Below, one piece after another: positions 44,752 through 55,202 of a stretch of 64,000 nt of DNA. Origin of the DNA: Nothopassalora personata (Eukaryota; Ascomycota; Dothideomycetes; Mycosphaerellales; Mycosphaerellaceae). The notes under the pieces are model-generated. The model was not told the DNA's origin and ran no database searches. It saw only the letters and a program-made list of their open reading frames with translations. How positions within the stretch are numbered: position 1 is the first letter of the stretch; every line of letters starts with the position of its first letter. The position numbers were made by a program, and so were the translations under genes. Location of the stretch: contig CM066287.1 of NCBI GenBank assembly GCA_033816765.1, positions 1,674,001 to 1,738,000 on the forward strand, read 5' to 3'.

Positions 44752-45453
44752 ATGTTGCTCTTCACAGTCCTGATCTCGGCGCTGGCTACAGTGCTGGCAT
44801 CATACGCCTCGGCACACTCAGTGCAAAGCAACGACCAGGTTCCGCTAGCAGGAGGCAAGCAAGTGTCTTCCAAACTTGAGTACAGATGCTTCGCCGGAGA
44901 GCTTCAGAACTACCCAGACCTGGAGGAGTGGCTATCTTGGGAGGCGCTGTGGGACATTAACCGGGAGCAAGTTCTGTCCAGCAATGGAGGTGATACCTAC
45001 TTGCAGCACTACGTCCAGGAAGGAATACTTTTAGTTGCCAGTGATACCGACATCGACCCTCGCTTCATCCTAGCAGTGATCATGCAAGAAACCAAAGGGT
45101 TCGCAGATGCGCAGTGCACGGGCCCTACACCACGTTGTGGCATAATGCAAGCGGCCAAAGGCAGCAGCTTCGTGGAGTCAGACGCCAAGTCTTCCGTGGA
45201 GGCCATGATTAGAGAGGGCGTACAAAGAACCGCAAAGAGAGGGCCAGGACTTTCCGACTTGCTCAAGGGCAAGCCAAGGCTCGCAAACGTGCCTATTGGG
45301 AACCCGTACGCAGCGGCAAGGGCTTATCATTCTGGCGAGGTCAGGGAGAACCTAGATGTGGCCAGTCGTGGCCAGTCTGGGTATGTCAACGACATTGCCA
45401 ACCGGTTGCGAGGCTGGAATGGTGTTGGCAAAGGCTACAAGACATGTGGCTAA
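44752..45453 (+). CDS. Small secreted lysozyme/transglycosylase-like protein
   Basis: Single exon, 233 residues. I start at the ATG at 44752 because it gives a clean signal peptide (LLFTVLISALATVLASYASA), whereas the longer open frame upstream adds unrelated sequence. The mature part contains RFILAVIMQETKG followed about 15 residues later by CGIMQ. This is the arrangement of catalytic Glu and GxMQ seen in soluble lytic transglycosylase and goose-type lysozyme folds. The YAAARAYHSG segment near the C-terminus also fits that fold, where it lines the substrate groove. It would cleave the peptidoglycan glycan backbone, so an antibacterial or bacterial-wall-feeding role is plausible. Cysteines in YRCF, DAQCTG, RCGIM and KTCG could form two disulfides. 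The fold assignment is from motifs only. Confidence 0.75.
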   Translation: MLLFTVLISALATVLASYASAHSVQSNDQVPLAGGKQVSSKLEYRCFAGELQNYPDLEEWLSWEALWDINREQVLSSNGGDTYLQHYVQEGILLVASDTDIDPRFILAVIMQETKGFADAQCTGPTPRCGIMQAAKGSSFVESDAKSSVEAMIREGVQRTAKRGPGLSDLLKGKPRLANVPIGNPYAAARAYHSGEVRENLDVASRGQSGYVNDIANRLRGWNGVGKGYKTCG

Positions 45454-45811
45454 GATCCGTTACGGTCTACCCAGATCGCTCGCCTGAGGGGATCTGAGGT
45501 GCCTGAAAACGCAGAAATTCATTTCGGGCTTGGAAACCGCACCAATATCGCCTGGTCACACCCGTCCATAGCGTTCGATGGCCCTCGGAATCTCTTCTAG
45601 TTTAGATAATCCTCTGCGTTTGTGTCTAGCCGAGCAGCAGGAGACCTATGAGGCTGAGAGCCGAAGTCATCAACACCTGCCAGGATATCCTTGCTAAGGG
45701 TCGCTAAGTTTCCAACACCGCACAGATCATCCCATGGTCTGATTGATCATGTCAGTATCCGGACACAAGAGACAAGAGCTGGAGAGCATACGTACAGTGA
45801 ACTCGCTCCAC
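45454..45811. other. Convergent spacer
   Basis: 3' flanks of the secreted protein and thioesterase genes. Nothing specific is seen. Confidence 0.5.
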
Positions 45812-46297
45812 TCACAACTTGGCTTGGACCGGATAGATCTTGTCATGTTGACAAGAGGCAAGCAGCACTTCATCGCTCGCGCGACGCATAACACCGGTAA
45901 TCGCCGCAACACTCCGTCCGGCATCCACGATCCGGCACTCGATCACCAGCTCTTCCTCCATCGGGATCGGCCGATAATATGTGATATCCAACTTTCGAGT
46001 CATTTCTTTGCCGTCCCAGAAGCCTTTCTTGGCTATAATGGCCATTGCTGAGGTCGTCAATCCGTCGAATAGGTGCGCTACGGCGCCACCAGCGGTGATG
46101 CCTAGGTGGTTGCTGTAATTCTTGGGGATGATGATGGAGGAGATGACGGTCCCAGTCTTGTCTGAGTCGTCTACGGAGGCGGAGAGGGTTTTCAGGTTTG
46201 TCCAGAGATCGCGATCGAAGTTGTTGTCTGCCACTTTCGACAGATATTGCTCTTTGAAGCCGCCGATGATGGCGAGGGCTTCCTTGGTGAGCGGCAT
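45812..46297 (-). CDS. Hotdog-fold acyl-CoA thioesterase (PaaI/ACOT13-like)
   Basis: Single exon, 161 residues, starting MPLTKEALAI. The hotdog-fold core is visible: NHLGITAGGAVAHLFDGLTT, corresponding to the N-H-x-G-x-x-H-G-G-x-x-A-x-x-x-D motif of the PaaI/ACOT13 group, then LDITYYRPIPMEEELVIEC and AAITGVMRRASDEVLLASC. The motif here is NHLGITAGG, so the usual second His is replaced by Thr-Ala, while the Asp of the helix is kept (LFDG). It probably hydrolyses acyl-CoA thioesters in the cytosol or mitochondria. The substrate range cannot be deduced. Length and order of motifs are normal for fungal members. Confidence 0.88.
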   Translation of the reverse strand: MPLTKEALAIIGGFKEQYLSKVADNNFDRDLWTNLKTLSASVDDSDKTGTVISSIIIPKNYSNHLGITAGGAVAHLFDGLTTSAMAIIAKKGFWDGKEMTRKLDITYYRPIPMEEELVIECRIVDAGRSVAAITGVMRRASDEVLLASCQHDKIYPVQAKL

Positions 46298-47460
46298 AAT
46301 GGGCTTATTGGGTCTGTTGGGTTGTTGAGAGACTCGACGTTGGTTAAGTGTGTTGACTTTGAGTTCGAGGTCGAGGAATAAAGGCGAGCGAAATAGCCTC
46401 GTGCACGGGTGCTTGAATCACATGCTGCAACCCGATGCCTAAAAGAGCCGATTCACCAGTGCCTCGCTGCCGCTGCCACTCGTAGCCGATGCTATGCGTG
46501 GCGGCAGCTGTCGGACTATTCCATGAGGTCGTTCCAGGCCACCACTGGGAGTGCGGACGACTATACGCGCGCAAGACTTGCTTCTGAAAGGGCGACAGCG
46601 TGGGTTTAGCACAATGTCCCATGCAAGCCCGTAGGGCCATAGACACGTAGCACCATTCCAGCGGAAATATCGTGAAAGGTTGGGCTCTGAGAGGTGAAAG
46701 AGTAGGGGATGATGTATGAGAGTTGATCGGGAATCACATCTTTGGTGCGGGTATATCTCATTGAATGAAGGACTTGGACACATCGATGACAGTAAGGACG
46801 ACTACAACGAGATCTCGAGACGGAGAACATATGATTGTAGAGATCTGCTGCTGAACGCATAACACCACAAGTCATAGCCATCGCCGCAAGCAGTTTCAGA
46901 GCAACAACTGTGCTAGCAACTCGATAGCAAACACATTGTGTACAGATATAGCATGATTGCAATACCATCAATAGACTCAAATAGCCGTCTCGGCCGCGAC
47001 GTGGCTGTTGGGTCCAGATATCAACACATCAAGCACCACCAGCTCAGAGATACATTCTCTACAGGACACTGCGTGGCAGTACAATGCAGTCACGAGCCAT
47101 GTGGCGTTGAGATCCACACCCAACGCACGAAGATCCGAACATCACCTGCTGCGTAACGCGGCGTGGATGGATACACTTTCCAAGCGTAAGGTACTAAGTA
47201 GCTCATTTTTCGGAAGACGAGGATGATGGCGCTGAATGGTCTTGATGCTTCTCTTGTCGTACACTCTGTGGCGATTTGTTCCTGCGTCAACAGGAGAGGG
47301 ACGCAGAAGGTAGATATTTAATGAATTTCCAGAACCATATACCTGCGTAAGCTGCGTCTGAGCATATCCGCTCGTGCTAGAGTCTCTTGATCTTGCCTGT
47401 GAACAGTTTTCACCACCGCCACGACGATGAAGAAATTCGCCGTCTCGAATACAGCATACG

Positions 47461-47835
47461 ATGAGGAAGCATGCCGTATTTCGAGCAAATTGGTACCGTC
47501 ACAGACCTCTCAGGATCAAGGCTTCGTTTTCATCAATGTCAACAACGAGCAGGATGAAAAGAATACGCAAACATGCGCAGAAAGTCGTGCGCTCTGCCGC
47601 CATTGCTAACAGCCATCGAGTGCAACCCAGAGGCGCTCCAAAGTCAGAGGTCACCATGAAGATGCGCTGGTCCGCTCAGCGCAATACGATACTAGAGCAG
47701 CTCAAGCCTGGGACATCTGAAAAGTCTGATACAGGCCGGCCCTCACAGTGCAGTAAGATTCCGGAGCAGCTCAATTCTGCGACGTCTGCGCAAGCTTACA
47801 CAGGCCAGCATAGTGACACTCACGCAGCGGTGTAA
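47461..47835 (+). other. Orphan ORF with an imperfect internal repeat
   Basis: A 124-codon frame whose last part holds two related units of about 23 residues, one with EQLKPGTSEKSDTGRPSQ and one with EQLNSATSAQAYTGQHSD. It is basic, lacks recognisable domains and has no clear splice partners. The internal duplication is real at sequence level. Whether it is translated is doubtful. Confidence 0.25.
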
Positions 47836-47842
47836 CGTCGTT

Positions 47843-47858
47843 CCCCCCCCCCCCCCCC
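47843..47858 (+). repeat. C16 homopolymer
   Basis: Sixteen consecutive Cs. The length is error-prone in sequencing. It separates two orphan open frames that could have been one before decay or miscalling. Confidence 0.85.
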
Positions 47859-48789
47859 TCGCACCCGTGTGCTTAGAACCACCAAGGCAGAAATAGACGC
47901 TTACTCTGTATAGTCCCGTCGGCAGGAGCTGCAAGCGCCTGCCCTCTTCTACACAGCACTATATCTAGCCAGCGGAATCCCAGTAGCCGAAGGCCTCTTC
48001 CCCGTTCAAGCTGCGCTCTGGCTTTGCCTCAAGACAGTGGAAGCCGTGAAGGAAGCACTAGACGACCTCCAAGCGAACACCAGTCATACTCGTCGTCGGC
48101 CGCATCGCGCTCCACGAGTACATCTAGGGGACCGAGAGCTTGCACACAAAGTCTACAGACCGGCCCAGCGGAGAATGATTAACATGCGTGGTGCTCTCGC
48201 GGGGATGGATCTTCCAGCTTTCACGGTGCTGCTCATTGTTTGGACGGACTCGTTAGTCAGTGCTGAGAGGGGCACGGAGCCATATGTCGCGGAAGTAAGT
48301 TGTGTCATATCCCTATAGATGTAATGTGACGGTGAATGTTGACTTCTTGCTTCAGGTTCCAAGACAATAGCGATCAAGTCATGCTCGGCGCAGGAAGCAA
48401 TGCATGGGACAGACTACTGTTCACCGCAACGCAAGCGTCATCTTGGCTACGATGGTCCAATCGTAGCGAAGATCCCGGATGACCAGTGAACTTCTTGTGC
48501 AAATCGCGGATCCTAACAATGCGTTCTACGTCTGTATCAGGCATACGGTCTTGAGAAAGCACGTGATCCCCACAGCGATAAGGATTCATAAAATCGGAGA
48601 TTCGGAGAGCATCTGAAGAGAGTTCGCAGGTTTACAACTGTCAGAGTCCTGTTGTGTAGCTTGTGTAGCAGAAGACAGGCGAGGGGCCGTATACTGATGA
48701 GAAGTATCATGTCCAAAGAATAAAGGTGGGGCGAGCTGTGGTTGAGATTAAGTTTGTATGTTGGGGGCTTTGCAGCACTCTCTTCAGCC

Positions 48790-50232
48790 TCAGTAGTAGC
48801 TATGACTCGTAGCACTACGTCCGTACTCATTCGCTGTGCCAGGGAATGCGCCGACTGGCTCCGCTGCTGCGTTGCGATATACCTGTTCGCCTCCACTATC
48901 TTCCTCGTCGCCGCGGAAGACTGCCTCGTCTGGTTCTGGTGGTGCTCGCATTCTGACGAAGACGTCTTGATCCAGGGTCGGAGGAACGTATGGCTGTGGT
49001 GTATGGTACTCTCTTCCGGAGGGCATGTTCGCCAGCAGAGGTTCGAACGGCGGCACGATTTGAACGTTAATCGTGCTGTTCTCCTTGTCCCACTTGGCTT
49101 CGAGCATCTCAACCACTCTAGCCTCTTCGAAACGTCCTGCATCCATTCCCCACTCACCACCCTTCTCAATCTTTCGGTCTTCTCGACGTTCTTGCCAGCT
49201 TTGCTTGAGACCTCTGAGACCTTTTCGCTTCCCCTCCTCGACTTCAGCAGCTGAGCCGAGTTCTTTCTTTGCGCCCCTCAACCACGCCAATCCCTCACCC
49301 GTCTTCCCACTCAGCTCCGAATCAATCGCCAGAAACCTCGCCGCCTTCCCTCTTGCCGTCCTCCTCAAATCCCCAGCATACTTGACCAAATCCTCATCAA
49401 CCCTACCACCACCGCCCCTCGCAAGAAGCCCACAGGCATTTCCCGCATGCTCCCCTGCCGCGAGACAAATTCTCGCAAACAAATGCGCTCTTACTTTCGG
49501 AATAGAAGGAGCCTTGAACATCCAATCCGTATTCCCCTCATTCCTATCATCCGCCACAGCCGCCGCGTAAGGATCATCCTTGGCGACCACAATAATCGTC
49601 GCCTCGGCTATTGCAAGCTCCGCCAGAGCTGAAATCGTCGAGGGCTGGATATCCACCGGTGCATCTTTCGCTGCAGAGACTGAGGGCAGGGATAAGAGGT
49701 ATGTATGCACAGCGTGCGCATCGAGCAAATGCTTCATTGCGGTGGCGATGGTACTCGTTCTCTGCTCTGCGGAGAGGATGGCGCCACCAAACAGCATTTG
49801 CAACTGCGCTCGCGCGAGGAGGGAGTGCACGTATGCCAAAGTAGACAATGTAAACGCCACCTCATGGTGCAGTCCCACAAGTTTTGGTCGAGGGTTCTCA
49901 CGTCCTGGGAGTGTGGCAGAGAGCGTACTCCGCCATTCCATCTCAAGCGGCTTCTTGACTTCGACGTCTAACTTTTCAGGCCCGATGTCGCGGTAGCCAG
50001 ATCCGGTGTTGAGGGCCAGGAGGTATGGTAAGTATGCGGAGACTGCATCTTGGACTGTTGGTAGGTTTGTGGCTTGTGCTTGTGGGCTCAGTCGTTTGTG
50101 CTTTTTGAGGGCATCTTTCAGGACGCTGCGACGGGTCGTTGCGGAGAGTGGAAGAGAAGGATGTGTTACGCTGTCGAAATAGTCTGATAGAAGGACAGAG
50201 CTGGTTGTTGGGAGTGTGAAGGGAAATGGCAT
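48790..50232 (-). CDS. palC: pH-response regulator protein PalC
   Basis: Single exon, 480 residues from MPFPFTLPTTSSVLLSDYF. A longer open frame starts at 50319, but MPFPFTLPTTS is the usual family start. PalC is a BRO1-like-domain component of the ambient-alkaline-pH (Pal/Rim) pathway. It bridges the plasma-membrane arrestin complex to ESCRT-III (Vps32) at cortical sites, leading to proteolytic activation of PacC. The BRO1-like part covers most of residues 1-370, including EVAFTLSTLAYVHSLLARAQ and KVRAHLFARICLAAGEHAG. The C-terminal tail has the conserved block PPFEPLLANMPSGREYHTPQPY. No transmembrane segment is present, as expected. Neighbours are unrelated to pH signalling. Identification is by family recall plus these blocks. 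Confidence 0.88.
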   Translation of the reverse strand: MPFPFTLPTTSSVLLSDYFDSVTHPSLPLSATTRRSVLKDALKKHKRLSPQAQATNLPTVQDAVSAYLPYLLALNTGSGYRDIGPEKLDVEVKKPLEMEWRSTLSATLPGRENPRPKLVGLHHEVAFTLSTLAYVHSLLARAQLQMLFGGAILSAEQRTSTIATAMKHLLDAHAVHTYLLSLPSVSAAKDAPVDIQPSTISALAELAIAEATIIVVAKDDPYAAAVADDRNEGNTDWMFKAPSIPKVRAHLFARICLAAGEHAGNACGLLARGGGGRVDEDLVKYAGDLRRTARGKAARFLAIDSELSGKTGEGLAWLRGAKKELGSAAEVEEGKRKGLRGLKQSWQERREDRKIEKGGEWGMDAGRFEEARVVEMLEAKWDKENSTINVQIVPPFEPLLANMPSGREYHTPQPYVPPTLDQDVFVRMRAPPEPDEAVFRGDEEDSGGEQVYRNAAAEPVGAFPGTANEYGRSATSHSYY

Positions 50233-50778
50233 GTCGAGTGTCGTTGGGAGAAGATTGAAGCGGAAAGTGAGGTGTGGCTTGGTCGACCACAACGCAAGGC
50301 ATGCACTTGGCACATGCATGGACAGATGCGGCAGGTATCAAATGTCGGATTTAAGGTAATGCACGGAAGGTGTCGAGACCTCGAATATCAAATTCTTGAC
50401 TTCATTCTCTACCTAGCATGACCCATACAGCATGCAGCATTCCGCCTAGACAAACACCTCCTGTCTAAAGATGTTCTCAAGACACGGCATCTTCAAGCAT
50501 GCAATGGGTATCGTTACTCCTCCACAACATTCTTCCTCCAACCTTACAGTTACTCTCAACATCCTGGACCTTCAACCAACGCCAACATCCACAACGCTTG
50601 CCAAACTTGAGCCAACGAGCTATGCAAGTCACCGACATCCTAACTGTCGTTGAAGTGGTCGTCGTGGCGCTTCAACACCCAATCGACATGCTCATTCGTT
50701 CCTGGCTGATACATCTTCTTCTTCACTGGCTCGCTTTCGCCATCGGGAAGAAGTGCTGGAGAATCAGTTGAAAGGGCC
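50233..50778. other. Spacer between PalC and NTF2-like genes
   Basis: 5' flank of palC and 3' flank of the next minus-strand gene. A 109-codon minus frame at 50640-50969 partly overlaps the NTF2-like gene and looks like 3' UTR sequence. Confidence 0.45.
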
Positions 50779-52450
50779 TCAGAAATCGCTGTCGTCGGCT
50801 CCAGCGCCCGCTTGCGTTTGTTGTGCACGTCGTGATCTCGCACTGGGACGGACGTCAGCATCGACTTCAGGATCGCTTTCGTCTCCGATGCCCCATGCTC
50901 TACCGCCAGAACGGGAACCCATGCCATCTCCAGCAGTCTTGTATATCTTCTTGCCTGCCGATTCTCCATGCGACCAGCTGCTCTTCTGATCGGGTCGTGT
51001 GCTCGTTTTGACCTTCTGGGCCTTTTCGACAGCGGGGGAATGGTCTGCCATAGTGTGTGACGTGCCGAAGTCGTTACCGCGGCGAGCGTTGTTGACGTTG
51101 GTCGTTGTAGCCTTCTGCCTCATGCCTACAGGCTCGTCCGCTTCGGGATCAGAATCGATGTCCCACCATCCTTTGCCGCCCTTGCGAGCGCCCATGCCGT
51201 CACCAGCTGTCTTATATATCTTGCCAACAGGCATCGGCGAATCGTCCACCAACTCGAAGTGGGGAGCAGCGTCTTTGCGAGCGGCGTGAACGATAGGTCG
51301 CTTGGGTGGGGAGCTTGGGTCATCCTACCATTATGTTAGCTGGTGTACAGTGCGACTTGACTTGTGGCGAAAGCCTCACCTCGTCAATACCAGCACCCCA
51401 GTGGCGCTCATAGTCCGGCTTGTTCTGCTCAATATGTTTGGGAGGGGTGGAGAAGTCTTCAAAGCTGAACGTAGTACCTTGATTGCCCTTAGGCTTGCTC
51501 GCCGATCGGTTCTCCTTTGGCACATCCTCGCCGTTGCCGAAGGCGAAGTGCTCATACTTTCGGTCATATGTCTTCTTGCGCTCCGGAGATCGTGGTGGAG
51601 TGGGGTCCTCCTCTTCCTGAAACAAGCGATTTCCCTTGAAGTTCTTACCCGCGCCTGCCTTGAGCACAGTGCCGTCGGTCTTGTGAGGTGACTGGCTTCT
51701 AGCGGTTATTCCAGTAACAGGAGCAGTCTCCTCGCTGGCGAAAAGCTCACCATAGTCGCGTGGACCAGGCTTAGCAGACTTTACCTTGTCGTATTTGGGT
51801 CCCGAGTATGTTCGACCGTCCTCGTTCGGGTCGCGCTCTGCGAAAAGAGTCAAGCTCGCGTGTGGGTCGCGTGTCACCGAGACACTGTCGCGCTTCTGGT
51901 GGCCTTGGATGACAACCTCGTTGGGCTTTCGCGAACCTGCTGGCTGGCCGTTGCTGTGTGCGTTCTGGCCGCCTCCCGACTTGGCACTAGCAGTCACAGC
52001 ATCGACCAGGGCCTTGCCGTCTCTGATGGGCCAGTTGCGACCAGTCTTGCCAATGGCCTCGACTTGCTTGAGAAGCGTGCCTTGGTCCCAATAAAGGCGG
52101 ATCTGCTGAATCTTGCCGGCGCTGTCGTAGCTCACCACGTGTGTAAGAGGGAACGTGACCTCGCGCTCGTCGAGCATGTTGGAGTCCATGCCAGGAAGGA
52201 AGGCGCCCCCTCCCATGCGGAACTGTAGAGTGGTGGAAGTCTCGATGCAGCAGCCATTGTCGCCCTCGATGGTGTAGAGTATCTGTTCGCTCTTCTTCTC
52301 GACCTGTTTGGCCTGGGCACTGAGATGCTTCAAGATGGCGGTCGGCTCGCTGATGGACGTGGTCGTGGTGATGTAGTTGATGGTGGCATCGCTGGCCAAG
52401 TCTGCGGTGTTTGGCGAGTGCAGGAAGCGCAGGTAGATGCCTGACGCCAT
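50779..52450 (-). CDS. NTF2-like domain protein with repeated C-terminal motif
   Basis: Two exons: 51380-52450 and 50779-51324, with a 55-nt phase-0 intron (GTGAGG...GGTAG). The product is 538 residues. I start at MASGIYLRFLHSPNTADLA (52450), since the upstream open frame adds unrelated sequence. Residues 1-160 look like an NTF2/SnoaL-type fold (TTLQFRMGGGAFLPGMD, FPLTHVVSYDSAGKIQQIRLYWDQGTLLKQ). The rest is disordered and charged, rich in short repeats. FxSED-like motifs precede two copies of IYKTAGDGMG (near residues 390 and 480), each followed by a Gly-rich stretch, a Trp and SDPE. The protein ends DDSDF. I recall similar uncharacterised fungal proteins but no function. The repeats may be binding motifs for one partner, and the NTF2 fold could bind a small ligand or dimerise. 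Confidence 0.82.
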
Positions 52451-53192
52451 GTCTGTGTCTGAGTGTCTGGGTTGGCGGTAGAGAGTGTCTCTACCAGGCT
52501 CGTGGGTGGGTACAAACGCGTGAGAGCTGCGCGCGTGTACCGAGAGATGCGGAATGGGGCGCGTGGATTCGACAGGTGTTAGCGGTGTTTGTTGCGGTTC
52601 ACGCCACGCCGGCAGCAAGAGCGAGGTCGATTGTTTTGATGCAGGTATTTCATACCTTACCGTACAGTACTGTACGTACCTTTCCAGGGTTCTTGCCAGA
52701 GTTCCGTCCTGAAACCGCGGCTCAGGCCCTGAACTCTAATTTTATCTGCTTTCTCGTTGTTATGCCTACTACGATTCTCATCATGGACTGTACCTTACTA
52801 TAAATAACAGAGCTCTTCGTCTTTCCTCAATCGCCGCGATTGATACATTCATTGGCAGCACATATGGCGCAGGACCAAACTCATATCACAATGTGCCTGC
52901 CCATCGTACCCGGCCGCCACCACCACAGCACAGCTTCCAGGTTTCCCCTCGCAACTCCACAGCCGTTTCCGGACCTGCATTGGGCAGCTGCAACGCTAGA
53001 CGAGCATGCTCAGGAACGCGGGAGAAACAACGTCTGTCACCGCGGAGGAGCGCTTCGACTTGATTTCGCAGCATATGTGACTGTTCAAACATGTTGATGC
53101 GCGACTTCAATGCTCAGATATAATGGTTTACACGAGGCAGCAGCCGTTGCTGGATTTCCTATGAAGTTATGCTGTTCAATGGCATGGTCTAG
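52451..53192. other. Spacer upstream of the NTF2-like gene
   Basis: Promoter of the NTF2-like gene and 3' flank of the next minus-strand gene. Open frames of 70-130 codons lack motifs. Confidence 0.45.
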
Positions 53193-54026
53193 TTAGTCGT
53201 GAATCTGTCTTTCTTGGATATCGTCCATGTCTATATACCTATCCCTAGTAATCTCGCCCAGTGGCAGTAAGCAGAATTCCGCATCGTCCTCCTGCCGAGC
53301 TTCTGCCAATCGCATGGCATGTGCAATATTCTCTTTTTGAAACCCTTCATCCTCTAGCCTCTGGTAGAGATAAGGCTTTGGCCAATACTGCGCCTGGCTG
53401 CCGCTCTTTGAATTGATCTTCGTCCGGGCAACGGCGTCACCGCGCTTCGATGTAGCATGATTGGACACAGCCGGCTCTGTCTCGCAGAGTGTGAAGGGGA
53501 CCTCCATCTTGTCTGCGGCTGCACTCTGAGCACCTAGCGCCACTGTCACTGCTAACACCAGAGTGTGTAGAACTTCGCTGAGATCCTGGCGACGATTCTC
53601 GGGCCGTATGCGTATAATATGAAGGTACGACACCGCTTGTCCGCCATTTCGCAAGAAGAGTACTGAGAAGTGCGCGGAGCCGATGGCATGCTCATTAGGA
53701 TCTCGAAGACCGAGAACACGAAAAGGCGACAGACCCGCATGTTTGCCCAGTGAGTCGTCTATGAGTCGGGCGACAATTAGGTCAAATCGCTCCCGTTCGC
53801 CACCACGAAAGATGGACCGACAGATCTCATCGTAATGCTTTGCGTACGTCGGCCCAGACACCAGCGCGACACAGCCCAGATTTGGTATTGCAGTCTTTGC
53901 CAGTCGTTCCGATGCGATTCGTGATAATGGAGTCAAGATGATGGTTTGGATCTCTTCCAGTATTCGAGAATCCAGCACTGGCATGAGCAGTGGACTGAAT
54001 CCGCCCGGTCGAGCCATGTCAGTCAT
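53193..54026 (-). CDS. Hypothetical protein, possible GNAT-type acetyltransferase
   Basis: Single exon, 277 residues, from MTDMARPGGFSPLLMPVLD. The middle has a GNAT-like order: an HAIGSAHFSVLFLR strand, then VSYLHIIRIRPENRRQDLSE followed by a helix (VLHTLVLAVTVALGA), resembling the beta4-alpha3 acetyl-CoA-binding region, although the Q/R-x-x-G-x-A/G loop is replaced by RPENRRQDLSE. The N-terminus (LTPLSRIASERLAKTAIP) and C-terminus (RQEDDAEFCLLPLGE) are helical or charged. I cannot name substrate or pathway. No signal peptide is present. It is coding with good confidence because the frame is long and contains typical conserved-looking blocks. The function is a weak inference. Confidence 0.7.
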   Translation of the reverse strand: MTDMARPGGFSPLLMPVLDSRILEEIQTIILTPLSRIASERLAKTAIPNLGCVALVSGPTYAKHYDEICRSIFRGGERERFDLIVARLIDDSLGKHAGLSPFRVLGLRDPNEHAIGSAHFSVLFLRNGGQAVSYLHIIRIRPENRRQDLSEVLHTLVLAVTVALGAQSAAADKMEVPFTLCETEPAVSNHATSKRGDAVARTKINSKSGSQAQYWPKPYLYQRLEDEGFQKENIAHAMRLAEARQEDDAEFCLLPLGEITRDRYIDMDDIQERQIHD

Positions 54027-54268
54027 CGAGACGCTCTAAAGAACGGTGGCAGTTGTATGGGAGACTTCAGAAAGACATTCGTTGATCGGGGCTCGTTAGG
54101 GATTTCGCGAGTTGCTGTGGAGTAAAGTTAGTGCCAGAGGAATGAAGTGTCTCCCAAGTCGGATACATGTGAAGGATGAGCGCTGTGACGTGTAGATATG
54201 TCGGAGAATAATGCATAGCATGGTCGACGACCGCATCAAGCGATCTGGAGCGGTGGCCAATACGTACT

Positions 54269-55202
54269 TTATGCGCCAAGCTTGGCCAGCAGTCTATCTT
54301 CAATGCCATCTAGAATGTATCGGTGCTCGATAACTTCGAGGTTTTCAACTTCGTTCTGAAAGATCTTATCCGGATCTTCCTGGCCGCCCATGGGGTTCTG
54401 TCCCATTTGAGCTTGAGCCATCTGTTGGGTGGCCATATTGGCAGCTGAGAAATGTTAGCATGAGATTGAAGGATCTTCAACATTCTCATACCATTGTTGT
54501 TGCCCAGAATGAAGTTGTACACCGGCTGCAGACCGAACAGAGTCAGGAAGTACCAACTCAGACTTGAAACCCATCTGACGTCCAAATCTCTTGTGCCCAC
54601 ACCTGCTTGGAGCATCTGCTTGAACTGCGGTGTAAGTGGGAATGGCAATTTCACTGCCAGGGGTCAGCCTCTCGTAATGTCAGTTTCATCTCCATGCTCA
54701 ACTAACTGATGACATATCCGGAGAAAAAAGCATTGATCCAGCCCATGATCAAGCTCTGCGGCACCATCATAGCGACATTGCCCTTCATCATACCCATCAT
54801 GCCCTCCATCATAGCCGGATCACTCATAGGGTTCGGTTTCGCCTTTCCTCGATTTTCCAGGTCCGCCAGGAACCTGCCATCTTTCACTCCATCAATGAAG
54901 AATTCCTTCCGTCGCTCGAAGGCTGATTTCGAGATCTGCTGGTGGTTCGTGCGGAGAGCCTGGGCGCGCATGAGCGAGCGCTGTTCACGGATTTTGTTTA
55001 ACGGCTGCTTTTTCGGTGTCGTCTGAAGCAGTGTAGAGAGATAGTGCCGTAGGATGCCGGTCAAGATCATAACAACGGTGATGGGTAGGAGAATCCAGTA
55101 GCTGTTGGTAGCGCATCAGTACAGTTCACGGCCCAGTAGCTGATGCCGCACGTACAAGAGGGCAGGATCCCGATGGATCTGCTGTTCCACCGGTCCAGCC
55201 AT
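54269..55202 (-). CDS. EMC3: ER membrane protein complex subunit 3 (EMC3)
   Basis: Four exons: 55156-55202, 54707-55101, 54492-54653 and 54269-54444, with introns of 54, 53 and 47 nt. All joins are in phase and give DPALF/YWILLPITVVMILTGILRHY, SGYVI/MKLPFPLTPQFK and ILGNNN/AANMATQQMAQ. The product is 259 residues, the usual length. EMC3 belongs to the Oxa1/Get1/YidC superfamily and forms the insertase core of the EMC, which places tail-anchored and multipass proteins in the ER membrane. Three membrane segments are visible (WILLPITVVMILTGI, VPQSLIMGWINAFFSGYV, WYFLTLFGLQPVYNFILG). The cytosolic Met-rich loop MMEGMMGMMKGNVAMM is a family hallmark. It diverges from the SPC2 gene across 242 bases. 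Confidence 0.95.

Larger units (their letters stand above)
46298..48789. other. 2.5-kb gene-poor stretch with an orphan frame
   Basis: No gene with a recognisable family is seen. It includes the C16 run at 47843 and two plus-strand frames that look slightly protein-like. One ends at 47835. The other runs from about 47920 to 48318 and includes ALYLASGIPVAEGLFPVQAA. They may be remnants of one larger gene. Confidence 0.4.
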
